Below are positions 1-5,955 of a DNA stretch of 7,295 nt, one piece after another; the stretch's first letter is position 1, and each line of letters begins with the position of its first letter. The DNA comes from an uncultured Gemmatimonadota bacterium (GTDB lineage Bacteria > Gemmatimonadota > Gemmatimonadetes > Gemmatimonadales > Gemmatimonadaceae). The stretch spans positions 1-7,295 of the forward strand of contig CAIVJV010000261.1 in NCBI GenBank assembly GCA_903906325.1, read 5' to 3'. The notes under the pieces were generated by a model. The model worked only from the letters and a program-made list of their open reading frames with translations. It did not search any database and was not told the origin of the DNA. The position numbers and the translations under genes were made by a program.

Positions 1-485
1 CCGTGCTGGTCGTCATGGAAGACGGGGATCCGCATCGTCTGCCGCAACGTTTCCTCGATGAGGAAGCAGTCGGGGGCCTTGATGTCCTCGTGGTTGATCC
101 CGCCGACGGTGGGTTCCAGGAGCTGGCAGAAGCGGATCACGTCCTGCGGATCCTCGGACCCGACCTCGAGGTCGAAGACGTCGAGGTCGGCGAACTGCTT
201 GAAGAGGTTCCCCTTGCCTTCCATCACCGGCTTCCCGGCGAGCGCGCCGATGTTGCCGAGGCCGAGGACCGCGGTCCCGTTGGTCACCACCGCAACCAAG
301 TTGCCCTTGGCGGTGTAGGTGTAGGCGTCGTCAGGGTTCGCCTGGATCTCGAGGCAGGGCTCCGCGACCCCTGGGGAGTAGGCCAGCGCGAGGTCGCGCT
401 GGTTGGCGAGCGGCTTGGTGGGAACGACCGCGATCTTCCCGGGGCGGCCCTTCGCGTGGTAGTCGAGCGCGTCCTTGCGTTTCAT
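1..485 (-). CDS. maeB: NADP-dependent malic enzyme, MaeB type (N-terminal part, cut by window edge)
   Basis: Malic enzyme oxidatively decarboxylates malate to pyruvate and CO2 in the cytoplasm, linking the TCA cycle to pyruvate and usually making NADPH. The 161 visible codons cover the malic N-domain. The conserved stretch ALAYSPGVAEPCLEI (residues 33-47) holds the catalytic tyrosine Y36. V66-G80 forms the TNGTAVLGLGNIG signature. GKGNLFK (90-96) carries the candidate catalytic lysine. NHEDIKAP (131-138) and the final FHDDQH (156-161) supply the acidic metal ligands. The NAD(P)-binding domain, and the phosphotransacetylase-like domain often fused to MaeB, would lie outside the window. The ATG at 485-483 is preferred because MKRKDALDYHAKGRPG matches the usual MaeB N-terminus. 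No Shine-Dalgarno sequence is visible upstream. The family call is very secure; NADP rather than NAD preference is inferred from the MaeB type. Confidence 0.96.
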   Translation of the reverse strand, partial: MKRKDALDYHAKGRPGKIAVVPTKPLANQRDLALAYSPGVAEPCLEIQANPDDAYTYTAKGNLVAVVTNGTAVLGLGNIGALAGKPVMEGKGNLFKQFADLDVFDLEVGSEDPQDVIRFCQLLEPTVGGINHEDIKAPDCFLIEETLRQTMRIPVFHDDQH

Positions 486-576
486 ATGTAGAGGGCAATC
501 TAGCCGGGCCCCGTGGCGGACGGGACGCGGCGCCCCCTAGCGTCATGTTTTTCCGCCGATTAGACCTTCCTCTCCG
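486..576. promoter_or_regulatory. Divergent promoter region between the malic enzyme gene and the metal module
   Basis: This 91-bp spacer separates the start codons of two divergent genes, so both promoters should lie here or reach slightly into the coding regions. On the minus strand TAGATT (502-497) resembles a -10 element. If used, transcription would start about five bases before the malic enzyme ATG, giving an almost leaderless mRNA, which would fit the missing Shine-Dalgarno sequence. On the plus strand a T-run and GATTAG (558-563) stand out in otherwise GC-rich DNA, but no clear -35/-10 pair is present. I saw no recognisable Zur- or Fur-type palindrome. The individual elements are weak guesses; only the divergent layout is certain. 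Confidence 0.35.
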
Positions 577-960
577 ATGCGCACTCTCGTGCCCCGTCCG
601 CTTACGCCGCGTTCGCGACGCCTCCGCTCGATGCTGGGGCGCGTCGCCGTGCTCCTGTGGTTGGTGGGGCAGACGGCGGGTGCGGTGCTGGCCCCGGTCG
701 CGGATGCCCTGACCGGGCACGGGGTCGAGGTCGTCGCCCATGTGGAGGACGATGCGGGGACGCATTGTCCGCCGACGCACTCCGAGGTGGGCTGCCATCT
801 CGCGGCGGTGACGATCGCGTCCATCGGGTCCGATCCTGTGGCGGTCGAGGGCGGGGCTCGCTGGTCGATCGTCCGCGCGCGTCCCCAGGCGTGGGACGAG
901 GCGCCCCCGGTCGGCGCGGCGCGCGCCCTCCCGCTCGGGCGCGGTCCGCCACGCGCGTGA
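577..960 (+). CDS. Small exported protein with a His/Cys cluster, upstream of the TonB receptor (unknown function)
   Basis: This predicted 127-residue protein is not a family I can name with certainty. An arginine-rich start is followed by a hydrophobic stretch (about 22-40) that looks like a signal peptide or single membrane anchor. The exported part has H48 and H55, then a compact cluster H63-C64-P-P-T-H68 and C73-H74, and ends in a proline/arginine-rich tail (APP, GPPRA). This layout, a hydrophobic start, a central His/Cys-Pro cluster and a Pro-rich end, recalls the small DUF2946-type proteins found next to metal-related membrane genes, but the resemblance is from memory. The start could be ATG 577 or ATG 631 (residue 19), and neither has a good ribosome-binding site. 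A metal-binding or metal-sensing helper for the adjacent receptor is the best inference. Confidence 0.6.
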   Translation: MRTLVPRPLTPRSRRLRSMLGRVAVLLWLVGQTAGAVLAPVADALTGHGVEVVAHVEDDAGTHCPPTHSEVGCHLAAVTIASIGSDPVAVEGGARWSIVRARPQAWDEAPPVGAARALPLGRGPPRA

Positions 961-962
961 CG

Positions 963-988
963 GCACCGGTGCGCCGTCGACGCGCACC
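963..988 (+). promoter_or_regulatory. Overlapping inverted repeats in the leader of the TonB receptor gene
   Basis: Three bases after the small gene's stop, GCACCGGTGC (963-972) is a perfect palindrome. Its right half also belongs to a second inverted repeat, GGTGCGC (968-974) and GCGCACC (982-988), around a 7-base loop. GGTGC at 968-972 can therefore pair either leftward or rightward, so the two structures exclude each other. The leftward pairing has no loop and would only matter as a DNA operator. The element may be an operator, an attenuator or an mRNA processing signal, and no U-run follows. In DNA this GC-rich such repeats also arise by chance. Confidence 0.3.
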
Positions 989-997
989 CTGATCGTC

Positions 998-1016
998 GGC
1001 CGCCTCGTGGGCGGCC
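998..1016 (+). promoter_or_regulatory. GC hairpin before the TonB receptor ribosome-binding site
   Basis: GGCCGCC (998-1004) and GGCGGCC (1010-1016) form a perfect 7-bp, all G/C stem with a 5-base loop. It sits 24 bases before the receptor's Shine-Dalgarno sequence and just after the preceding inverted repeat. It is followed by a C-rich rather than T-rich stretch, so it is not a classical intrinsic terminator. It could lower read-through from the small gene, protect the downstream transcript end, or have no role. Confidence 0.3.
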
Positions 1017-1039
1017 CCTCCCCAACACTCCCACACCAC

Positions 1040-1044
1040 AGGAG
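1040..1044 (+). promoter_or_regulatory. Ribosome-binding site fixing the TonB receptor start at 1052
   Basis: AGGAG lies seven bases before ATG 1052. The in-frame GTG at 1007 would add 15 residues in front of the signal peptide, lies inside a GC hairpin and has no such site. The ATG is therefore the start to use. Confidence 0.8.
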
Positions 1045-1051
1045 ACGCCGC

Positions 1052-3316
1052 ATGCGGGCGTTTCGCACCGCCGTCCTGGCGGTCGGTTGGTTCCTTCCCG
1101 TCGGGCTGCTCGCGCAGGGCGCGCGCACCGTGGCCGTCACCGGCGTCGTCCGGGACTCGGTCACCGGGGCACCGTTGCCCGGCGCCGTCGTGCGCCTCGT
1201 CGAGCTCCATCGCGAAGGGCGCACGCATGAGGATGGGTCCTTCACCATCGGCGCGGTGCCGCCCGGGACGTATCGGCTCGTGGTCCAGCGCATCGGATAC
1301 CGTGCGGCGGATCTCCCCCTCGTGGTCGCCGACCGACCGGTGACCCTGCGCATCGGGTTGCGCGAGCAGCCGATGCAGGTGGCCGCCACGGTGATCACCG
1401 GGCAGATCTCGGAGCGTGGTTCGAGCGATGCGATCACGTCCACCAGCGTGCTGAGCGAGGCGCGATTGGATCGCCGGCTCGATGGGACGCTCGCCGCGAC
1501 GTTGGTGGGGATCCCCGGGGTCACGATGGCACAGATGGGTCAGGCCACCGCGCGGCCGGTCATCCGCGGGATGAGCGGCGATCGGGTGGTGATCCTGGAG
1601 GATGGCCAGCGCACCGGTGATCTCTCCTCGACCTCCATGGACCATGCCGTGGCGATCGATCCCCTCACCGCCCAACGGATCGAGGTGGTCCGGGGGCCGA
1701 TGTCCCTCCTCTATGGTTCGAGTGCCCTGGGTGGGGTGGTCAATCTCATCCGCCACGAGGTGCCGACGACGGCCGCCGAGCATGCGCATGGGACGCTGAC
1801 GGCCCAGGGGAGTTCCGCGAATGGCGGGACCACGCTCGGCGGCTGGATGGAGGCGCCGGTGGCCGGGCTCACTGTCCGTGGCGAGGGCTCGATGCGGCAC
1901 GCCGGCGATCTCCGGACCCCGGTCGGGGTGATGCGCAACACCGAGTCCGCCTTCGCGACGGGGAGCGTCGGGGCCTCGGTGGTGCGTGACTGGGGGTATG
2001 CCGGGGTCTCGTATCGCTTCTTGGACAACGACTATGGGATCCCGGGTGGGTTCGTCGGCGCGCACGAGGGGGGGGTCGACATCGCGATGCGGCGGCACAG
2101 CCTCCGCGCCGAGACCGATTGGCATCCCACGGGCCGATCCATCGAGAGCGTCCGCGCCACGGTCACCTTCACCGACTATCTCCACGATGAGATCGAGGGC
2201 GATGGGGAGGTCGCGACCCGTTTCCAGCAGCGGATGACCGTGGGTGAGGTCGTCGCGCGGCATCGGCCGCTCGGTGCGTTCGGATCCGGGGCGATCGGCG
2301 CGCGCGCGCAGTACCGGGACATCACGACGGCGGGGGCCTTACGCACGCCGTCCACCGCGGATTGGTCCCTCGCCCTCTTCGCCGTCGAGGAGTGGGGGAC
2401 GGGGCCGCTCCGGATCCAAGCCGGTGCGCGCTACGATCACGCGCGATTCACGCCGCTGGAGACGAGCGCGATCCGCATCGACGGGATCGACATCCCCACG
2501 ACAGCTCGGAGCTTCGGTGCGCTCTCCGCGTCGCTCGGGGCGCTCTATCGGTTCGAGCATGGCGTGCGGCTCGGCGCGAGCGTGAGCCGCGCCTATCGCA
2601 CCCCGGACTTCAACGAGCTCTACTCTGACGGGCCGCACCTCGCGGCCTACTCCTACGATGTCGGCAATCCGCGACTGCGACAGGAGACGGGCCTCGGGGC
2701 GGAGCTCTTCGGACGCCTCGAGCGGGATCGGGTGCGGGCCGAGGCGGCGGTCTATGTGAATCGGATGGCGGGGTATGTCTTCCCGCGGAACACGGGCGAG
2801 CTGGGGCGGCAGGGGGAGCGCTGGAAGTTCCAGTTCGTCAACGAGGATGCGCGTCTCACCGGGGCCGAAGGGGAGTTCGAGTGGACCCTCCGCGACCACC
2901 TCGTCCTCGAGGGGACGGTGAACTATGTGCGGGGGACCATCACCGGGTCGCGCGATACGATCCCGGGGCTCAATGGCGAACCGGACCGGATCGCGTCCCC
3001 GGACCTCCCGCTCATCCCCCCCCTCAATGGGCGCCTCGGCCTCCGGCATGAGACGGCCCGATGGTCGGCCGGCGGGGCCGTACGTGCCGCCGCGCGGCAG
3101 GATCGCGTAGGGGACTTCGAGACCGAGACGGCCGGCTATGCGGCGCTCGATCTCTTCGTCGGTCGGCGCTTCCTCGTCGGCGGCCGACTCCATGGGGTCA
3201 CCCTCCGTATCGACAACCTCCTCGATGCGGAGATCCGTGATCACCTCTCTCGTACGAAGCTCATCATCCCAGACGCGGGACGAAACGTCCTGCTCCTGTA
3301 TCGCATGCAATTCTGA
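1052..3316 (+). CDS. ZnuD-like TonB-dependent outer-membrane receptor, probable metal importer
   Basis: This predicted 754-residue outer-membrane receptor would use TonB/ExbBD energy to import a scarce ligand. A signal peptide (about 1-23) is followed by a carboxypeptidase-regulatory-like beta domain (about 26-105: GVVRDSVTGAPLPGA, GSFTIGAVPPGTYRL). Next come a plug domain (about 124-236: RPVIRGMSGDRVVIL, MDHAVAIDPL, RIEVVRGPMSLLYGSSALGG) and a 22-strand-type barrel ending in aromatic F754. The barrel signatures SRAYRTPDFNELYSDGPH and the late DNLLDAEIRDHLS are present. The plug (DHA-x3-D, VRGP-x3-LYGSS), an early barrel turn DYGIPGG (327-333) and the later barrel resemble the zinc receptor ZnuD as I recall it. 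The long His-rich loop of neisserial ZnuD is missing; only AHEGG (337-341) and EHAHG (243-247) hint at surface ligands. The lipoprotein gene follows after 32 bp, so co-transcription is likely. Receptor identity is certain; zinc rather than another metal is an inference. Confidence 0.93.
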   Translation: MRAFRTAVLAVGWFLPVGLLAQGARTVAVTGVVRDSVTGAPLPGAVVRLVELHREGRTHEDGSFTIGAVPPGTYRLVVQRIGYRAADLPLVVADRPVTLRIGLREQPMQVAATVITGQISERGSSDAITSTSVLSEARLDRRLDGTLAATLVGIPGVTMAQMGQATARPVIRGMSGDRVVILEDGQRTGDLSSTSMDHAVAIDPLTAQRIEVVRGPMSLLYGSSALGGVVNLIRHEVPTTAAEHAHGTLTAQGSSANGGTTLGGWMEAPVAGLTVRGEGSMRHAGDLRTPVGVMRNTESAFATGSVGASVVRDWGYAGVSYRFLDNDYGIPGGFVGAHEGGVDIAMRRHSLRAETDWHPTGRSIESVRATVTFTDYLHDEIEGDGEVATRFQQRMTVGEVVARHRPLGAFGSGAIGARAQYRDITTAGALRTPSTADWSLALFAVEEWGTGPLRIQAGARYDHARFTPLETSAIRIDGIDIPTTARSFGALSASLGALYRFEHGVRLGASVSRAYRTPDFNELYSDGPHLAAYSYDVGNPRLRQETGLGAELFGRLERDRVRAEAAVYVNRMAGYVFPRNTGELGRQGERWKFQFVNEDARLTGAEGEFEWTLRDHLVLEGTVNYVRGTITGSRDTIPGLNGEPDRIASPDLPLIPPLNGRLGLRHETARWSAGGAVRAAARQDRVGDFETETAGYAALDLFVGRRFLVGGRLHGVTLRIDNLLDAEIRDHLSRTKLIIPDAGRNVLLLYRMQF

Positions 3317-3348
3317 CCCATCATCCACATCACTCCTGAGGATTTCCC

Positions 3349-3810
3349 ATGTCACACGTCACCGTCCGTCGTCTCCGTCCACTCATCGCCATCGTCACCC
3401 TCGCACTCGGGCTCGGTGCCTGCAAGGACAGCACCGGTCCCGACCACGAGCATGGCGAGGAGGTCCACGCCATGCGGATCACCCTCGCCACCGGCGCGTC
3501 GGTCACGGTCAGTGAGACGGGGCAGTTCAATGGCACCCTCACCATCCCCGCCGGCGTCGCGACCGGTGTCACCGTGACCTTCCTCGATGATGCGGGGGCG
3601 GTGGTGGACGACCTCCCCGCCTCGGAGTACCAGGCCTCGGTCTCGCCGAATGCCGGCATCACCTTCACGCGGACGGGGAGCTTCACCGGGACGCTGCGGG
3701 GAGATGCGGCGGGCAACGTCACCGTCCGCTTCGGGCTCTTCCATATCGACGAGCAGCATGATGACTTCGGTCCCTTCCCCGTCCCGGTGACGATCACCGG
3801 CGCGAACTGA
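3349..3810 (+). CDS. Small lipoprotein with His/acidic clusters, partner of the TonB receptor
   Basis: This predicted 153-residue protein is a lipoprotein: a basic start, a hydrophobic core (about 12-23) and the lipobox L-G-A-C with the lipidated cysteine at C25. After the KDSTGP spacer comes a His/acidic cluster (H33, E34, H35, E37, E38, H40). The middle (about 42-130) is rich in Thr, Val and Gly with alternating beta-type residues and probably forms an Ig-like or other beta-sandwich fold. A second cluster, FHIDEQHDDFGPFPVP (131-146), contains H132, D134, E135, H137, D138 and D139. The ATG has GAGG (3338-3341) seven bases upstream. Lying 32 bp after the receptor stop, it probably shares its mRNA. 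Lipidation is well supported. Binding of a divalent metal and handing it to the receptor or periplasm is inferred from the residues and context. I do not recognise a named family. Confidence 0.8.
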   Translation: MSHVTVRRLRPLIAIVTLALGLGACKDSTGPDHEHGEEVHAMRITLATGASVTVSETGQFNGTLTIPAGVATGVTVTFLDDAGAVVDDLPASEYQASVSPNAGITFTRTGSFTGTLRGDAAGNVTVRFGLFHIDEQHDDFGPFPVPVTITGAN

Positions 3811-3813
3811 GTC

Positions 3814-4713
3814 TCAGGTCCCAGCGAACCGGCGGAGCTTCTCGAGCGCCCGCCGGTCGTTGGTGACCATATCGTCACCCTTCGGGGTCTCGAGGATCTT
3901 GGGGACGCTGCGGAGGCGTGGGTCGGTCATGATCCTGCGGAAGGGCGCATCGCCGAGATGGCCCTCGCCGATCAGGGCGTGGCGGTCCTTCTTCCCGCCC
4001 AGTGGGATCGCCGAGTCGTTGAGGTGGATCACGCCGAGGCGGTCGAACCCGATCACGTCGGCGAACCGTTCCCAGACCCCGTCATAATCGTCCACCAGGT
4101 CGTAGCCCGCGGCGAAGACATGCGCCGTATCGAGGCAGACCCCGAGCCGTGACTGGAGTCGTGCGGGGATGCGCGCGAGGAGTGCGGCCATCTCCTCGAA
4201 GGTCGACCCGAGCACCGTGCCCTGACCGGCGGTCAGCTCCATGCAGAGCCGCGTGGGGCCCACCTCGGCCTCCAACGCCTCGGTGATCGCGTCGGCGTTC
4301 CGCGCGAGCCCGCTCGCGCGATCGTCCATGAAATTGCCGGGATGCGAGACGAGGGCCTGTAACCCGAGCGCGTGGCACCGGTGGAGCTCGCGCCGGAAGC
4401 TGTCGAGCGAGCGGGCGCGCAACGTGTCGTCGGGCGAGGCGAGGTTGATCAGGTAGGAGTCGTGCGACGTGGTGAAGCGGACCCCGCTCGCCTCGAGCTG
4501 GGTGCGGAAGGCCGTGGCCGTGGCCGCCTCGATCGTCGGCTCCTTCCACTGGTTGGGCGTCTTGGTGAAGAGTTGCATCGCCGAGGCGCCGATCTCGTCG
4601 GCCCGGGCGGGGGCCTTGTCCACCCCACCCGCGCTCGAGACGTGCGCGCCCAGCGGGCCGAGTGCTACGGTCCCCCGTGCGCGGGTCGTCGCGGTCTTGC
4701 GTGCCGCCATCAT
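3814..4713 (-). CDS. nfo: Endonuclease IV (apurinic/apyrimidinic endonuclease)
   Basis: Endonuclease IV cuts DNA 5' of abasic sites and clears blocked 3' ends in base excision repair, in the cytoplasm. The predicted 299-residue protein is an AP-endonuclease-2-type TIM barrel of usual length after a short basic N-terminal extension. GAHVSSAGG (22-30) opens the barrel. All nine expected zinc ligands can be matched to E. coli Nfo: H84 (SHDSYLINLAS), H124 (SHPGNF), E159 (ELTAGQG), D195 and H198 (LDTAHVFAAGYDL), H230 (IHLNDS), D243 and H245 (KKDRHALIGEG) and E275 (LETPKGDD). An active enzyme is therefore expected. The ATG at 4713-4711 overlaps the envC stop by four bases (ATGA) and has GAGGA five bases upstream, so I prefer it to the ATG six codons earlier (4731). 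It is the last visible gene of the ftsE-ftsX-envC operon. Confidence 0.97.
   Translation of the reverse strand: MMAARKTATTRARGTVALGPLGAHVSSAGGVDKAPARADEIGASAMQLFTKTPNQWKEPTIEAATATAFRTQLEASGVRFTTSHDSYLINLASPDDTLRARSLDSFRRELHRCHALGLQALVSHPGNFMDDRASGLARNADAITEALEAEVGPTRLCMELTAGQGTVLGSTFEEMAALLARIPARLQSRLGVCLDTAHVFAAGYDLVDDYDGVWERFADVIGFDRLGVIHLNDSAIPLGGKKDRHALIGEGHLGDAPFRRIMTDPRLRSVPKILETPKGDDMVTNDRRALEKLRRFAGT
3828..3857. terminator. Strong hairpin after the metal module, inside the 3' end of nfo
   Basis: ACCGGCGG (3828-3835) and CCGCCGGT (3850-3857) form a perfect 8-bp stem. The region between can add a 3-bp inner stem (GCT 3837-3839 with AGC 3845-3847) over a 5-base loop. The hairpin begins 17 bases after the lipoprotein stop, a usual place for a terminator, and faces both directions. 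No T-run follows on either strand, so it would act as a Rho-assisted stop or as a 3'-end barrier rather than a classical intrinsic terminator. It also encodes the last residues of Nfo (around RRALEKLRR), so codon constraint could explain part of it. Confidence 0.4.
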
Positions 4714-5951
4714 CGCTGTCCTCGGAGCCATTCCAGGGGGTCCACCGCGATCCCGTCGCGCGGGCGCATCTCGAAGTGGAGTCGCGGGGGGAGATCGGGG
4801 TCGGCCTGCCCGACGGTGCCGATCACCTCACCCTTGCTCACGCGTTGTCCCCGCCGCACACGGGCGGTCGCGAGCGAGGCGTAGAGCGAATAGGCGCCGC
4901 CGCCATGCTCCACCAGCACCGTGAGGCCATACGTGCCCGACGGTTCGGCGAAGACCACCTCACCCGCGGCGACGGTCTTCACCGGCGTCCCCTCCGCAGC
5001 GCCGATCCCGATCCCGTTCCATCGGATGGAGGTGTTGTTGGGATTCACCAGGCGTCCGAAGCGGTAGACGATCTGCCCATCGACCGGCCAATCGAGGCGT
5101 CCGAGGTCGCTGGTGGTGACGGAGCGGGGGGCCGGGGCGGCATTGGGGCGCGCCTCCGCGCGACGGCGTGCCGCCTCGAGGGCGGTGATCACCCCCGCGA
5201 TCCGCTGTTCGTCCCGCTGCACCTGGCGGAGGCGCTCCTCCGCCCGCTTGGCCTGCGCCTGGATCTGAGCCAGGGTCCGTCCCCGTTGGAGCTCGAGCCG
5301 TCGGAGGCGTTGCTCCTCCTCGGCCTTCTGCCGTCGATTCAGCTCCACGTCGGTCTGCAGCCGCACGAGCAGCGAGCGCTGCGAGTCGATCTGTCCGGTG
5401 AGCGCCTCGACCCGCTGGACGAGCAGGCGGTCGCGTTGTGCCACCAGATGGAGGTACTTGTACCGTGCCACGAGCGCGCCGATCGATTGCGCCGAGAGGA
5501 GCGCCTCGACGGAGTAGAGGGGCCCCCGCTTGTAGATCTCCTGCACTCGATGCCGTAGGATCGCGCGCTTGATGCGCAACTCGTCCTGGGTCCGCGCGAG
5601 TCCCTGATTCACGTTCTCGACCTCATCGTAGAGCGAGCCGAGTTGCTGGTCGAGGGACCGGACCACGCGCGAGGTCGCCGTGGCCTGCCGTTCGAGGTTC
5701 GCCTTCTCAGCGGAGACGTCCCGCGCGCTCGTCTGAAGCCGCCGCATCCGCTGTTCGAGTTCGCTGCGCTCCGTGCGGAGCCGTTCCAGCTCGAGCTGTT
5801 CCTTGCGGAGCCGCTCCGCGGTCTGCTGGGCGGAGGGGGGCACGGTCGCGGTGCGCGGCGTCGGTCGCGCCTGCGCGTCGAGCGGACCGGCCATGCCGAG
5901 CAGGAGGCCGAGGACCCAGACGCGTCGTCCGCCCCGCGGGTGCGCGCTCAT
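4710..5951 (-). CDS. envC: EnvC-like murein hydrolase activator (coiled coil plus degenerate LytM domain)
   Basis: EnvC is a periplasmic protein recruited by FtsX that activates cell-wall amidases at the division site. The predicted 413-residue protein has an Arg-containing N-region and hydrophobic signal peptide (about 10-27). Two long charged coiled-coil stretches follow (about 42-135 and 170-265), joined by a segment (about 140-170) matching the hairpin region of EnvC. The C-terminal LytM/M23 domain covers about 285-413. Its zinc site is degenerate: where active enzymes have H-x-G-x-D this has WNGIG (311-315), the next catalytic His is S359, and the H-x-H pair is R390-L-H392. RWNGIGIGAAEGTPVK closely resembles E. 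coli EnvC, which is also inactive as a peptidase. The ATG at 5951 is chosen because it precedes a normal signal peptide and lies 4 bp after the ftsX stop. An earlier ATG (5990) has GGAG upstream but adds 13 unlikely residues. Confidence 0.92.
   Translation of the reverse strand: MSAHPRGGRRVWVLGLLLGMAGPLDAQARPTPRTATVPPSAQQTAERLRKEQLELERLRTERSELEQRMRRLQTSARDVSAEKANLERQATATSRVVRSLDQQLGSLYDEVENVNQGLARTQDELRIKRAILRHRVQEIYKRGPLYSVEALLSAQSIGALVARYKYLHLVAQRDRLLVQRVEALTGQIDSQRSLLVRLQTDVELNRRQKAEEEQRLRRLELQRGRTLAQIQAQAKRAEERLRQVQRDEQRIAGVITALEAARRRAEARPNAAPAPRSVTTSDLGRLDWPVDGQIVYRFGRLVNPNNTSIRWNGIGIGAAEGTPVKTVAAGEVVFAEPSGTYGLTVLVEHGGGAYSLYASLATARVRRGQRVSKGEVIGTVGQADPDLPPRLHFEMRPRDGIAVDPLEWLRGQR
4719..4723 (-). 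promoter_or_regulatory. Ribosome-binding site fixing the nfo start at 4713
   Basis: Read on the minus strand, GAGGA stands five bases before the ATG at 4713-4711, within the last codons of envC. It supports the start that overlaps the envC stop (ATGA) and argues against the longer start at 4731. Confidence 0.65.
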
Positions 5952-5955
5952 GCGC

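Noticed and set aside
486..576. Possible Zur or Fur operator in the divergent spacer
   Set aside because: It was expected from the metal theme, but no palindrome resembling the known AT-rich boxes is visible, so no site is claimed.
1007..1051. Upstream GTG start for the TonB receptor
   Set aside because: It adds 15 residues before a good signal peptide, lies in a hairpin, and lacks a ribosome-binding site, whereas ATG 1052 has AGGAG at the right distance.
331..1524. Long minus-strand open frame (397 codons) spanning the malic enzyme start, spacer, small gene and receptor start
   Set aside because: It crosses several well-supported genes and the divergent spacer. Its product is Arg/Pro/Thr-rich without any domain, typical of antisense frames in GC-rich DNA.
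602..2263. Minus-strand open frame of 553 codons opposite the TonB receptor
   Set aside because: The receptor on the other strand has full domain support. The antisense product is low-complexity, rich in Arg, His, Pro and Gly, with no motif.
2339..3355. Minus-strand open frame of 338 codons opposite the receptor barrel
   Set aside because: It is antisense to a conserved barrel, and its Glu/Arg/Pro-rich translation mirrors the receptor codons.
3330..3878. Minus-strand open frame covering the lipoprotein gene
   Set aside because: It is antisense to a gene with a clear lipobox and Shine-Dalgarno sequence, and it would overlap the end of nfo on the same strand in another frame.
4662..5558. Plus-strand open frame of 298 codons opposite envC
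   Set aside because: It is antisense to the LytM and coiled-coil regions, with no recognisable domain, signal peptide or ribosome-binding site.
4710..5951. Active M23 endopeptidase as an alternative call for the EnvC gene
   Set aside because: The zinc-binding His and Asp positions are replaced (W311, G315, S359, R390), and the context with ftsEX and the coiled coils fits an activator.
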